The notes under the pieces are model-generated. The model made no database searches, was not told the DNA's origin, and worked only from the letters and a program-made list of their open reading frames with translations. This document shows positions 23,927 through 35,341 of a stretch of DNA of 64,000 bases, piece by piece. The position numbers were made by a program, and so were the translations under genes. Source of the stretch: Ilumatobacteraceae bacterium (GTDB taxonomy: Bacteria > Actinomycetota > Acidimicrobiia > Acidimicrobiales > Ilumatobacteraceae); contig JAHEKY010000003.1 of NCBI GenBank assembly GCA_024644465.1, forward strand, positions 1 through 64,000, read 5' to 3'. Numbering within the stretch: the first letter of the stretch is position 1; every line of letters begins with the position of its first letter.

Positions 23927-25404
23927 GTCCGACGACACCGCCGACCACAACCGATCCCTTCGCCGGCGCCCCGGACATCGCGGCGACCGCGCGCCGCATG
24001 CCGATCGCTCCGCTCGACCTGTCGATCCCGCACCGCCTCCACGTGGTCGGTGTCGGCGGGCCGGGGATGAGTGCGATCGCGATCGCACTCGCCGAGATGG
24101 GCCACGACGTCTCCGGGAGCGACCTGCGGAACCATCCGGTGCTCGAACGCGTTCGCGCTGCCAGGGTGCGGGTCACGGTCGGGCACCAGCGGGCGCTCGT
24201 GCACGGCGTCGACGCGGTCACGGCGTCGACCGCGGTGCCCGCCCACAACGTCGAACTCGAGGAAGCCCGCAAGACGGGCGTGACGGTGCTTCGCAGGTCC
24301 GGCATGCTCGCGTCGATCTGTGCGCGGGCGAAGTCGTTGGCCGTCGCGGGGACCCACGGCAAGACCACGACGACGTCGATGCTCATGCTGATCCTCGCCG
24401 AGGCCCGGCTGCGGCCGAGCTTCATCGTCGGCGGAGATGTCACCGACGTCGGTACGGGGGCGCAGTGGTCGGGCGGCGAATGGCTGGTCGTCGAAGCCGA
24501 CGAGAGCGACGGCACGCACCTCGAGCTGCCGATCCACGGCACGATCCTGACCAACGTCGAGACGGACCATCTCGATCACTACGGCTCCTTCGACGCGATC
24601 GTCGAGAGCTTCGACACGTACCTCGCCCAGATCTCCGGCCCGAAGGTCGTCTCGGCGGACGATCCGGTCGCGAGGGGCCTCGCCGCTCGCCACGGTGCCG
24701 TCACGTACGGGCTCGGCCCGGATGCAGACGTTCGCGCCGTCGACGTGATCGCCGAAGACGGCTCGTTCCGGTACGTCGTCGAACGGCGGCCCGCTGAGGG
24801 CGCGGACCACGTCCGGCTCGGCGAGATCGACCTCCCGATGCGCGGCATCTACAACGTGAAGAACTCGCTCGCCGCCGCAGCGATGGCGCTCGAGATCGGC
24901 GTCGACTTCGCCGACGTCGCCGCCGCCCTGTCGAGATTCGGCGGCGTCGCCCGGCGCTTCGACGTCCGGGGCACCGACGGCGGCGCGACGTTCGTCGACG
25001 ACTATGCCCATCTGCCGTCCGAGATCGACGCCGTACTGACCGGAGCGCGGGACAGCGGCGACGGGTGGAAGCGGGTGATCGCCGTGTTCCAGCCGAACCG
25101 GTTCAACCGGATCGCCGAGATCTGGCGGGAGTACCAGGACGCCTTCGTGAACGCCGACCTCGTCGTGCTGACCGACATCTACTCGTCCGGAACGACCCCG
25201 ATCCCCGGTGTCACCGGCAAGCTGATCGTCAACGCCGTCGCCGAGGCGCACCCCGACGCGCGGGTCGTCTGGTTGCCGCGCCGCAGCGACCTCGTTTCGT
25301 TCGTGGCCGGCGAAGCACGCGCGGACGATGTCGTGATCTCGATGGGATGTGGTGACATCGCATCGTTCCCGACGGAGGTGCTCGATGCCCGTCGCGCCCG
25401 CTGA
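23923..25404 (+). CDS. murC: UDP-MurNAc:L-alanine ligase
   Basis: Cytoplasmic ligase of 493 residues that adds the first amino acid of the stem peptide. Visible signatures are VGVGGPGMSAIA near residue 45, the P-loop AGTHGKTTTTSM, EADESDGTH, and TNVETDHLDHYG. The C-terminal domain contains FQPNRFNRI and DIYSSGTTPIPGVTG. GTG start overlapping the murG stop (GTGA). The last 20 bases overlap murB. Confidence 0.95.
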   Translation: MSPTTPPTTTDPFAGAPDIAATARRMPIAPLDLSIPHRLHVVGVGGPGMSAIAIALAEMGHDVSGSDLRNHPVLERVRAARVRVTVGHQRALVHGVDAVTASTAVPAHNVELEEARKTGVTVLRRSGMLASICARAKSLAVAGTHGKTTTTSMLMLILAEARLRPSFIVGGDVTDVGTGAQWSGGEWLVVEADESDGTHLELPIHGTILTNVETDHLDHYGSFDAIVESFDTYLAQISGPKVVSADDPVARGLAARHGAVTYGLGPDADVRAVDVIAEDGSFRYVVERRPAEGADHVRLGEIDLPMRGIYNVKNSLAAAAMALEIGVDFADVAAALSRFGGVARRFDVRGTDGGATFVDDYAHLPSEIDAVLTGARDSGDGWKRVIAVFQPNRFNRIAEIWREYQDAFVNADLVVLTDIYSSGTTPIPGVTGKLIVNAVAEAHPDARVVWLPRRSDLVSFVAGEARADDVVISMGCGDIASFPTEVLDARRAR

Positions 25405-26353
25405 CCACGCGGCTGCGGTCGACACCGCGCTCGGTCTGCTCGGTGACCTGGCCGAACGCGACGTCCCGATCGGCCCACTGACGACGTATCGCGTCGGCGG
25501 GGCCGCCGACGTGTTCGTGCGGCTGCGGGATCGGGCAGACCTCGAACCGCTCGCGGCCGCGGTCCGGGCGACCGCACTGCCCGTTCTGCTCGTCGGGCGG
25601 GGATCGAACCTGCTCGTCGCGGACAGCGGCTTCCGCGGCATCGCCGTCTCCGCGATCGAGATGGCCGACGCCACGTCGATCACGATCGACCCGGTCACGT
25701 CGGTCGTCCGCGCGGGCGGCGCGGTGCTGCTCCCCGTGCTCGCCCGGCGCACCGCCGCAGCGGCGCTGACCGGTTTCGAGTGGGCGGTCGGGGTGCCCGG
25801 TTCGGTCGGCGGCGCCGTCCGGATGAACGCCGGTGGCCACGGTTCGGACATGGCCGCCGTGCTCGTCGCCGCCACGATCGCGGACCTCGGCGCGCCGCCC
25901 GCGTCCGGCGACGGGGTCGTTCGCGCGGTCCCCGCCGGCGACCTCGATCTGCGGTTCCGGGGGAGTGGGATCGGCCCCGCGCAACTCGTGCTCGACGCGA
26001 CGATGCAACTCGCCCCTGGCGATCGCGACGTGGCAGAGCGTGAGATCAGCGAGATCGTGCACTGGCGGCGCGCCAACCAGCCGGGTGGTCAGAACGCCGG
26101 CTCCGTCTTCGTCAACCCGGTCCCCGGGGAGGTGACGTGCGGTGCGCTGATCGACGCCGCCGGCCTGCGCGGGTTCCGGCACCGCACCGCGACCGTCTCG
26201 GACAAACACGCCAACTTCATCCAGGCCGACGAAGGCGGATCGGCGGACGACGTCCGGGATCTGATGCGTCTCGTCCGGGAACGTGTGGAGCGGGCGAGCG
26301 GGTACCGGTTGCGCAGTGAGATCCGCCTGATCGGGTTCGAGGGCGAGTTCTGA
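25385..26353 (+). CDS. murB: UDP-N-acetylenolpyruvoylglucosamine reductase
   Basis: FAD-dependent reductase of 322 residues that completes UDP-MurNAc. Type I MurB signatures are LTTYRVGGAADVFV, LLVGRGSNLLVADSGFRG, GVPGSVGGAVRMNAGG and NAGSVFVNP (proton-donor Ser). Also present is the C-terminal LRSEIRLIG with its catalytic Glu. The ATG lies inside murC but has a strong Shine-Dalgarno, GGAGGT, five to six bases upstream. The stop overlaps the ftsQ ATG by one base. Confidence 0.95.
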   Translation: MPVAPADHAAAVDTALGLLGDLAERDVPIGPLTTYRVGGAADVFVRLRDRADLEPLAAAVRATALPVLLVGRGSNLLVADSGFRGIAVSAIEMADATSITIDPVTSVVRAGGAVLLPVLARRTAAAALTGFEWAVGVPGSVGGAVRMNAGGHGSDMAAVLVAATIADLGAPPASGDGVVRAVPAGDLDLRFRGSGIGPAQLVLDATMQLAPGDRDVAEREISEIVHWRRANQPGGQNAGSVFVNPVPGEVTCGALIDAAGLRGFRHRTATVSDKHANFIQADEGGSADDVRDLMRLVRERVERASGYRLRSEIRLIGFEGEF

Positions 26354-27741
26354 TGCTGCGGCGCACCAAGCGTGGCGAGCACGCCGCCGGCGCAGCGGAC
26401 GACGCAGTGACCGCCGACCCGGCCGTCGACGCGAACGCCGACGCGGTGACCGCGCCGGTCGGCCCGGTCCGGCCCGACGACAGCGTGCTCGACGAGTTGT
26501 CCCGGGTCTTCGGCGCGGCGGGCGAGAATGCGGACACCGACGACACCGCACCGTCGGAACCCGATCCGCTCGCCGCAGCGACCGAGCAGCCGGCGACGAA
26601 CGCACCGGCCGCGGCCGATGCGGGGGGCGGCACCGGCGGGGCCTCCGATGCGCCGACGCCTGCGGTGCGGCCGACGATCACGATCGGCGGCGACGACCTC
26701 GGCACCGGCGTCGCCGATCCCGTGCCGCTCGACGAGGCGCTCGGGCGCCCGGGTCGGCTGGGCGGTGACGACGCCGGCCCCACCGCAGAGCCGGCGGCCC
26801 GAGACCGAGCGACGATCTCGATCGTCGTCGGCGACGAGCTCCCCGATGCCGTCTACCTCGACGAGGAGTTGCAGGGCGACGATTCGTCGGGTGGCACCGT
26901 GTTCATCGACGACGACGGCACCGGCGACGCGCTCGCGCCGAAGGAAGCGACGTCACCGGGCATCGAACCCCGTTTCCGTCAGCGCCGGATCGGTGTGCGG
27001 CGCGCGGAGGGGCGGCGCCGGCTCAAGTGGGTCGTGATCGTGGTCATCGTCCTGATCGTCGTCCTCGGCGCGCTGACCGTGCTCGGGTCAGGCCTGTTCG
27101 CGATCGACGAGGTGTCGGTCGGCGGCGCGGTCTACACCGACGAGAACCGCCTCGAGGCTGTCGTCGACGAACTGCTCGGGACGCCCGTGTTGCTCGCCGA
27201 CACCGCACGGGCCGAGCGGGACCTGGAGGCGATCCCCTGGGTCGAGGACGCCCGCGTCCGGGCCCGGTTCCCGAATCGGGCCACGATCGAGATCCGGGAG
27301 CGCACGCCGGTCGCGACGATGCGCGGCGCCGACGGGCGCTTCCGGGTCCTCGATGCCGAAGGGCGCGTGCTCGACGTGATCGAGGGCCAGCCGGTCGCCT
27401 ACATCCTCATCGCGGGCCCCGGCACGCTCGACCTCGCCGCCGGCGAGTTCGCGCCGATCGGCCAGGCATCGGCGGCCGCGCTCGTCACGAAACTCACCCC
27501 CACGATCCGCCCGCGGGTCGAGTCGATCGAGGTGACCGCCGACGGCTCGGATCTCGTCGTCAATCTCGCGCCGGTGCCGGACAGCTTCCAGACGACGTCG
27601 ATCACGGTACGATTCGGCTCCGCAATCGGAGACAACGACCAGATCGAAAAGCTCGTACGCCTCGAACAGAAGCTCAATGACCTCCCGGACCGACCGATCT
27701 CGGAGATCAACGTGGCGACCGACGAAGTGACCGTGCTGTGA
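26353..27741 (+). CDS. ftsQ: FtsQ-type cell division protein with long acidic tail
   Basis: Bitopic divisome protein of 462 residues. One membrane helix lies at about 226-247, followed by a POTRA domain (FAIDEVSVGGAVYTDENR, then PWVEDARVRARFPNRATIEI) and an FtsQ domain. POTRA-FtsQ proteins link FtsL/FtsB to the septal synthase. The cytoplasmic N-terminal region is about 220 residues, far longer than usual, acidic and Ala/Asp-rich. It carries a duplicated motif: RPTITIGGDDL with VPLDEAL (106-130) and RATISIVVGDEL with VYLDEEL (151-173). A basic patch (RFRQRRIGVRR) precedes the helix. The ATG overlaps the murB stop. Confidence 0.9.
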   Translation: MLRRTKRGEHAAGAADDAVTADPAVDANADAVTAPVGPVRPDDSVLDELSRVFGAAGENADTDDTAPSEPDPLAAATEQPATNAPAAADAGGGTGGASDAPTPAVRPTITIGGDDLGTGVADPVPLDEALGRPGRLGGDDAGPTAEPAARDRATISIVVGDELPDAVYLDEELQGDDSSGGTVFIDDDGTGDALAPKEATSPGIEPRFRQRRIGVRRAEGRRRLKWVVIVVIVLIVVLGALTVLGSGLFAIDEVSVGGAVYTDENRLEAVVDELLGTPVLLADTARAERDLEAIPWVEDARVRARFPNRATIEIRERTPVATMRGADGRFRVLDAEGRVLDVIEGQPVAYILIAGPGTLDLAAGEFAPIGQASAAALVTKLTPTIRPRVESIEVTADGSDLVVNLAPVPDSFQTTSITVRFGSAIGDNDQIEKLVRLEQKLNDLPDRPISEINVATDEVTVL

Positions 27742-27845
27742 GTTCCATGCCACCGTCCCCGCTGCGACCTTCAGAACCTGGCAGGATGACCCTGATTGAT
27801 CTACCGGATATTCCGCTGGGCTGACATCGAACGGAAGACGAGCTC

Positions 27846-27908
27846 ATGAAGAACACACATCGCTGGCTGTACACACTCGGCCCGAGCCAACCCGGAAGGA
27901 GCTGCTGA
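27846..27908 (+). CDS. possible 20-residue leader peptide coupled to ftsZ
   Basis: ATG followed by 19 codons and TGA; the final A of the stop is the first base of the ftsZ ATG (ATGA overlap). The peptide begins [12 protein letters not shown] and ends GRSC. A weak purine-rich GGAAGACGAG precedes it. The ftsZ Shine-Dalgarno AAGGAG lies inside its last codons, so translating the leader could expose or block ftsZ initiation. A frame this short can arise by chance. Confidence 0.3.
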   Translation: MKNTHRWLYTLGPSQPGRSC

Positions 27909-29005
27909 TGGTCGGCGCACCCCAGAACTACCTCGCGGTGATCAAAGTCGTCGGCGTCGGCGGCGGTGGCGTCAACGCGGTCAACCGGATGATCGACGCG
28001 GGTCTGAAGGGCGTCGAGTTCATCGCCGTCAACACCGATGCCCAAGCGCTGCTGATGAGCGACGCAGACGTCAAGCTCGACATCGGCCGGGACCTGACCC
28101 GCGGCCTCGGAGCCGGCAGCGACCCCGAGGTCGGCTCCGCAGCGGCCGAAGCCCATCGCGAAGAGATCGAAGAGATGGTCAAGGGCGCCGACATGGTGTT
28201 CATCACCGCGGGCGAGGGTGGCGGTACCGGTACCGGCGCCGCCCCGGTGATCGCCGAGGTCGCCCGGGAGGCCGGCGCGCTGACGATCGGTGTGGTGACC
28301 CGGCCGTTCTCGTTCGAGGGCCGCCGGCGCGCCGTGCAGGCCGACAATGGCGTCGGGCGCCTGAAGGAGAAGGTCGACACGCTGATCGTCATTCCGAACG
28401 ACCGCCTGCTGACCGTCGCCAACGACAAGACCAGTGTGCTCAATGCGTTCAAGATGGCCGACGAGGTGCTGCTGCAGGGCGTCTCGGGGATCACCGGCCT
28501 GATCACGACACCGGGGTTGATCAACACCGACTTCGCCGACGTCAAGGCCGTGTTGTCGAACGCCGGTTCGGCGCTGATGGGCATCGGCCAGGCGAGCGGC
28601 GACGAGCGGGCGATGTCGGCGGCGAAGGCCGCGATCTCGAGTCCGTTGCTCGAGTCGGCGATCGACGGTGCGCGCGGCGTCCTGCTCAACATCACCGGGC
28701 CGTCGAGCATGGGCCTGTTCGAGATGAACGCGGCGGCCGAGATCATCCACGGTGTCGCCCATCAGGACGCCAACATCATCTTCGGGACCGTCGTCGACGA
28801 CGAGATGGGTGACGAGGTCCGCGTGACCGTCATCGCGGCGGGCTTCGATCGAGTCGAGGGTGGCTCGAGTGGCCTCGGCTCGAGCGACAACCTCGGATTG
28901 CGGACCTCACCGACGCGGATCAACGAGCTGTTCGGCGAGGAGCAGGAGAGCGACCCCCTCGAGGACGACGACGACGATTTCGACGTCCCCTCGTTCCTGA
29001 AGTAG
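27908..29005 (+). CDS. ftsZ: cell division GTPase FtsZ
   Basis: Tubulin-like GTPase of 365 residues that forms the cytokinetic ring. The N-terminal loop is [14 protein letters not shown], the tubulin signature is [13 protein letters not shown] (about 104-116), and the synergy loop lies around [11 protein letters not shown]. The C-terminal conserved peptide reads [11 protein letters not shown], the binding site for SepF and other partners. The Shine-Dalgarno AAGGAG is about seven bases upstream of the ATG. The 166 bases before the gene hold no recognised promoter, only short open frames. The linker to the C-terminal peptide is short. Confidence 0.97.
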   Translation: MVGAPQNYLAVIKVVGVGGGGVNAVNRMIDAGLKGVEFIAVNTDAQALLMSDADVKLDIGRDLTRGLGAGSDPEVGSAAAEAHREEIEEMVKGADMVFITAGEGGGTGTGAAPVIAEVAREAGALTIGVVTRPFSFEGRRRAVQADNGVGRLKEKVDTLIVIPNDRLLTVANDKTSVLNAFKMADEVLLQGVSGITGLITTPGLINTDFADVKAVLSNAGSALMGIGQASGDERAMSAAKAAISSPLLESAIDGARGVLLNITGPSSMGLFEMNAAAEIIHGVAHQDANIIFGTVVDDEMGDEVRVTVIAAGFDRVEGGSSGLGSSDNLGLRTSPTRINELFGEEQESDPLEDDDDDFDVPSFLK

Positions 29006-29022
29006 CGCGGCCCCTCCCGCGC
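29005..29022 (+). terminator. hairpin after ftsZ
   Basis: A six-base perfect stem (GCGCGG / CCGCGC) with a six-base loop starts at the last base of the ftsZ stop codon. There is no U tract, so it could be a weak terminator or an mRNA 3'-end stabiliser between ftsZ and pgeF. Confidence 0.3.
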
Positions 29023-29034
29023 CGGCTGCCACGG

Positions 29035-29760
29035 ATGGAGGTGCTGCTCGAACGACGCGTCGACGGGCGGCACCTCGTGGCCCTTGCGACCGACCGCCGT
29101 GACGGCGACGTCCATCCGCGGCGGGTTCCGCCGATCGAGCTCGAGCAGCGCCAGCGGGCACTCGCCGGCCAACGCTGGGCGATGGCCGACCAGGTCCACG
29201 GCACCGCCGTCGTGTCGGTCGACACCGCGCCGGCGGCCTGGCCGCTCGCCGGGCGCGGCGACGTACTGGCCGTCGCGCCGACGGACGTGAACTCCGGCCC
29301 GATGCCGATCGCGGTCTGGGCTGCCGACTGCGCAGCTGTCGCGCTGTTCGGCGCCGGCGGTTCGATCGTGATGTTCCACGCCGGCTGGCGAGGCCTGGCC
29401 GCGGGCGTCGTCGATGTCGCGATCGACGCGATGGCCGCCAGGGCCGACGCGGTCGTTGCGGCAGTTCTCGGCCCCGTGATCCACCCGTGCTGCTACGAGT
29501 TCGGCGAAGCCGACGTCGCGGCAGTTGCCGCCGGCGTGCACGCCGACATCGCGGCGGTGACCGGCGCGACCTCGTCCGGCGCACGGGCGCTCGACGTGCC
29601 GCGTGCGATCCGGTTCGGTCTCGCCGGTCGCGGCGTGGCGCTCGACGTGACCGGGCCGTGCACCGGCTGCAGCGATCGGTGGTTCTCGCACCGTGTCCAC
29701 GCCGACGGCGGCCGGCACGCCGTCGTGGCATGGGCGTCTGCGTCGGACGTGGCACGCTGA
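29035..29760 (+). CDS. pgeF: peptidoglycan editing factor / purine nucleoside phosphorylase-like (YfiH family)
   Basis: Multicopper-oxidase-like (DUF152) protein of 241 residues. Family hallmarks are ADQVHGTAVV, WAADCAAVALF, HAGWRGLAAG and GPVIHPCCYEFG, whose Cys and His residues form the metal site. E. coli YfiH (PgeF) keeps L-Ser out of peptidoglycan precursors; related proteins act as purine nucleoside phosphorylases or adenosine deaminases. Its place directly after ftsZ is standard in actinobacteria and fits the wall-editing role. Confidence 0.9.
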   Translation: MEVLLERRVDGRHLVALATDRRDGDVHPRRVPPIELEQRQRALAGQRWAMADQVHGTAVVSVDTAPAAWPLAGRGDVLAVAPTDVNSGPMPIAVWAADCAAVALFGAGGSIVMFHAGWRGLAAGVVDVAIDAMAARADAVVAAVLGPVIHPCCYEFGEADVAAVAAGVHADIAAVTGATSSGARALDVPRAIRFGLAGRGVALDVTGPCTGCSDRWFSHRVHADGGRHAVVAWASASDVAR

Positions 29761-29765
29761 CGACG

Positions 29766-30428
29766 ATGACCTTCACCGCCTCGAGTGTCGCCGCGAACGT
29801 GGCCGCCATCCGCGCCCGGATCGAGCAGATCGACCGCCCGTTCACGCACACCGTCGACATCGTCGCGGTCACCAAGGGGTTCGACGAGTCGGCGGTGGCC
29901 GCCGCGGTTGCCGCCGGTTGTACCGCGATCGGCGAGAACTACGCCCAGGAGCTGCTCTCGAAGCGCACCGCCATCGAGGCGCTGGGCGCCCGTGTGCACT
30001 TCATCGGACAGCTGCAGTCGAACAAGGTTCGGCTGATCGCCGACCTCGTGTCGGTGTGGGAGACGCTCGACCGGCGCTCGGTCATTGCCGAGGTCGCGAA
30101 ACGTGCTCCCGGCGCACGGGTCCTGCTCCAGGTGAACACGACCGGCGAGTCCGGCAAGGGCGGCTGCGCGCCGGCCGACGTCGAGCCGCTCGTCGACCTC
30201 GCCCGCGAGTCCGGGCTCGCCGTCGACGGGCTGATGACCGTCGGCCCGACCGGGCGTCCCCCGGCGGCGGCTCGCGCCGGTTTCGACGTGGTGCGATCCC
30301 TCGTCGACCGCCTCGGCCTCTCGTCGTGTTCGATGGGCATGACCGCCGATCTCGAGGTCGCCGTTGCCGCCGGTGCGACCCACGTGCGACTCGGCTCCGC
30401 GCTGTTCGGTCCGCGACCGCGCGCGTGA
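29766..30428 (+). CDS. pyridoxal phosphate homeostasis protein (YggS family)
   Basis: PLP-binding alanine-racemase-fold protein of 220 residues without racemase activity in studied members. The PLP lysine lies in IVAVTKGFDE, and other signatures are IGENYAQEL, HFIGQLQSNK, VNTTGESGKGG and SMGMTADLEVAVAAGATHVR. It follows pgeF by five bases. In many actinobacteria this gene sits between pgeF and sepF, as here. Confidence 0.93.
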   Translation: MTFTASSVAANVAAIRARIEQIDRPFTHTVDIVAVTKGFDESAVAAAVAAGCTAIGENYAQELLSKRTAIEALGARVHFIGQLQSNKVRLIADLVSVWETLDRRSVIAEVAKRAPGARVLLQVNTTGESGKGGCAPADVEPLVDLARESGLAVDGLMTVGPTGRPPAAARAGFDVVRSLVDRLGLSSCSMGMTADLEVAVAAGATHVRLGSALFGPRPRA

Positions 30429-30429
30429 T

Positions 30430-30454
30430 CCGCCCGGTCCGCGGGCACCGGCGG
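30430..30454 (+). terminator. hairpin after yggS
   Basis: A hairpin begins one base after the stop codon of the YggS-family gene. CCGCC pairs with GGCGG and GGT pairs with ACC, with one bulged C and an eight-base loop. No U tract follows. It may end the ftsZ transcript before sepF. Confidence 0.35.
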
Positions 30455-30494
30455 CGACAACGGTGTTGTCCACCTCGTACGGATCGCCGTGGGC

Positions 30495-30500
30495 TAGCCT
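30495..30500 (+). promoter_or_regulatory. possible -10 element for sepF
   Basis: TAGCCT lies 21 bases before the sepF ATG, leaving room for a short leader that carries AGGAGGA. No convincing -35 is seen. Confidence 0.35.
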
Positions 30501-30521
30501 GACCGCAAGCAGGAGGATTGC

Positions 30522-31124
30522 ATGCCCATCTGGAAACGGACCATGGACTACCTGGGTCTCGGTCCTGACGACACATACGACGACTACGACGACTACGACG
30601 AGCCGGATCCGTCGGCGCGCCACCGCGCACCACGTGAACCCGATGCGCGTGGCGCTCGTGGGCGCGATGTGGAGCCCGAACCGGAGGTGCGGACCGTCTC
30701 GGCGCGGCCGAGCTTTCCCTCGCGCGACTTCGACGCGTCGGCGGCCTCGCGCCGCCCCCGACCGGACCCCGGCAGTCCCCGCGACACCCGCGACGATTCC
30801 GGTGTGCAGATCCGTCCGGCCACTCAGCAGCACGGCCAACCCCAACCCAGCCTGCGCAGCGTTCCGGGAGGATCGATGGAACCCCACACCGTTCGACCAC
30901 GACGCTTCGACCAGGCGCAGGAAGTGGCCGACAAGTTCAAGGACGGCCAGCCGGTGATCATGAACCTCGAGGGGACCGATCGCAGCGTCGCACGCCGTCT
31001 GATCGACTTCGCGAGCGGCATCTGTTATGCGATGGACGGATCGATGGAGAAGGTGGCAACGGGGGTCTACCTGCTCAAGCCGGCACCGCCGAGACAAGTT
31101 CGTTACGACGAATACGACGACTGA
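30522..31124 (+). CDS. sepF: SepF cell division protein
   Basis: A 200-residue protein that anchors FtsZ to the membrane in actinobacteria. The N-terminal amphipathic helix is MPIWKRTMDYLGLG. A disordered, acidic and Tyr-rich linker follows, with a 9-base triplicated YDD unit at about 30576-30602. The SepF core fills the C-terminal third (PRRFDQAQEVADKFKDGQ, then RRLIDFASGICYAMDGSMEK). A strong Shine-Dalgarno AGGAGGA lies upstream of the ATG. The tail ends in YDEYDD. No yggT gene lies between sepF and divIVA. Confidence 0.94.
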   Translation: MPIWKRTMDYLGLGPDDTYDDYDDYDEPDPSARHRAPREPDARGARGRDVEPEPEVRTVSARPSFPSRDFDASAASRRPRPDPGSPRDTRDDSGVQIRPATQQHGQPQPSLRSVPGGSMEPHTVRPRRFDQAQEVADKFKDGQPVIMNLEGTDRSVARRLIDFASGICYAMDGSMEKVATGVYLLKPAPPRQVRYDEYDD

Positions 31125-31164
31125 CACTTCGCCCGTCCCGGGTGGCAAGTGAGAGAGAAGTGCC

Positions 31165-32082
31165 ATGGACATGAATCCGCAACGTGTACGCAGCGCTGAG
31201 TTCAAGACCGTCAAACGCGGTCTCGACCCCGCTGAGGTCGAGGCGTTCCTCGATGCCGTCGCCGACGAACTCGAGCGGGCGCAGAACCAATCGACCGCCA
31301 TGGAGGCGCGGGCGAGGGCGGCCGTCGCGCGGTTGCAGGAACTGTCCGATGGTGCGGCGTCGCAGGCGGAGGCGGCGGAGTCTGCCGACCCCGAGCAGGT
31401 TGCCGCTTCGGTCGACCAGTCCGAGACGATCAGCCGCACGCTGCTCCTCGCGCAGCGCACCGCCGACACGACGATCGCCGAGGCCAGGGCCGAAGCCGAT
31501 CGGCTGCGGTCCGACGCCGACGGCGAGGCGTCGCGAACGCTGGAGTCGACACGTGAGATGGCCGCCGGGCTGCTCGACGAGGCCCGCGAGGAGGCCCGCA
31601 AGGTCGGCGAGCAGGAGCGGGTCGCGCTCAAGAGCGAAGTCGATGCGTTGGCCGCGCGGCGAGACTTCCTCGAATCCGACGTCGATCACCTCGAGCAGTT
31701 CCTGATCGCGCAGCGCGATCGGCTCCGCGATGCTGCGAGCGAACTGATCGAGCTCACCGACCGGGTGCCGGGCGGCCTGGGCGAAGTGCGCCGGCCATTG
31801 ATGTCGGCGTCCGATGATGACGACGACGAGGGCGCCGCGGACGCCGCCGAACGGGGCGACGATGACGAGGCGTCCGACGACGAGACCCCGGTGGCGGCCG
31901 CGGCCGTGGCGAACGACGACGAGACGGATGCCGCCGATGCGGCCGACGACGATGCCGGTGACGACGACGACTCGTCGGATGATCTCTGGCTGCCGGACGA
32001 CGACGAGGACGAGGTGGCTGACACCGCCGCGACGGACGGGGAGTCCGCCCGCGGGTTCCGGTTGTCGTTCGGCGACGACTGA
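31165..32082 (+). CDS. DivIVA-like polar/septal coiled-coil protein
   Basis: A 305-residue protein. The N-terminal membrane-binding region resembles DivIVA (QRVRSAEFKTVKRGLDPAEVEAFLD), and a long coiled coil (about 30-205) is rich in Glu, Ala and Arg. The last 90 or so residues are extremely acidic (runs of Asp), unlike Wag31. DivIVA scaffolds recruit wall-growth machinery at poles or septa. It follows sepF in the standard actinobacterial order. It also has similarity to the generic DivIVA-domain class, so one-to-one equivalence with Wag31 is likely but not certain. Confidence 0.88.
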   Translation: MDMNPQRVRSAEFKTVKRGLDPAEVEAFLDAVADELERAQNQSTAMEARARAAVARLQELSDGAASQAEAAESADPEQVAASVDQSETISRTLLLAQRTADTTIAEARAEADRLRSDADGEASRTLESTREMAAGLLDEAREEARKVGEQERVALKSEVDALAARRDFLESDVDHLEQFLIAQRDRLRDAASELIELTDRVPGGLGEVRRPLMSASDDDDDEGAADAAERGDDDEASDDETPVAAAAVANDDETDAADAADDDAGDDDDSSDDLWLPDDDEDEVADTAATDGESARGFRLSFGDD

Positions 32083-32114
32083 ATCCGGCCGCGCCTCGCG
32101 CCGAGGTCGCTCGG

Positions 32115-32120
32115 TAGCAT
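32115..32120 (+). promoter_or_regulatory. -10 element of a leaderless promoter for ileS
   Basis: TAGCAT is followed by six bases and then the GTG at 32127; there is no Shine-Dalgarno sequence. Confidence 0.5.
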
Positions 32121-32126
32121 TCCGGT

Positions 32127-35252
<3,126 letters not shown>

Positions 35253-35341
35253 CAGCCGTCGGCGGATGCGGGCGGGGGATGGTGGCTGATTTGGGCGGTC
35301 TCCGCTAGAGTCCGGCGCTCAATACGCCGAGAGGAGCGCCG

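Noticed and set aside
23806-26076. A 756-codon minus-strand frame opposite murG, murC and murB
   Set aside because: It is a shadow of three well-supported genes; composition is typical of antisense frames at high GC and there are no recognisable domains.
27796-27812. TTGATC and GATATT in the AT-richer part of the ftsQ-ftsZ gap as an ftsZ promoter
   Set aside because: The two elements are only five bases apart and no other pair in the gap has acceptable spacing.
27747-27824. A 25-codon frame directly after ftsQ
   Set aside because: It has no ribosome site, no overlap with ftsZ and nothing to set it apart from a chance frame; only the second short frame, which overlaps ftsZ, was kept as a candidate.
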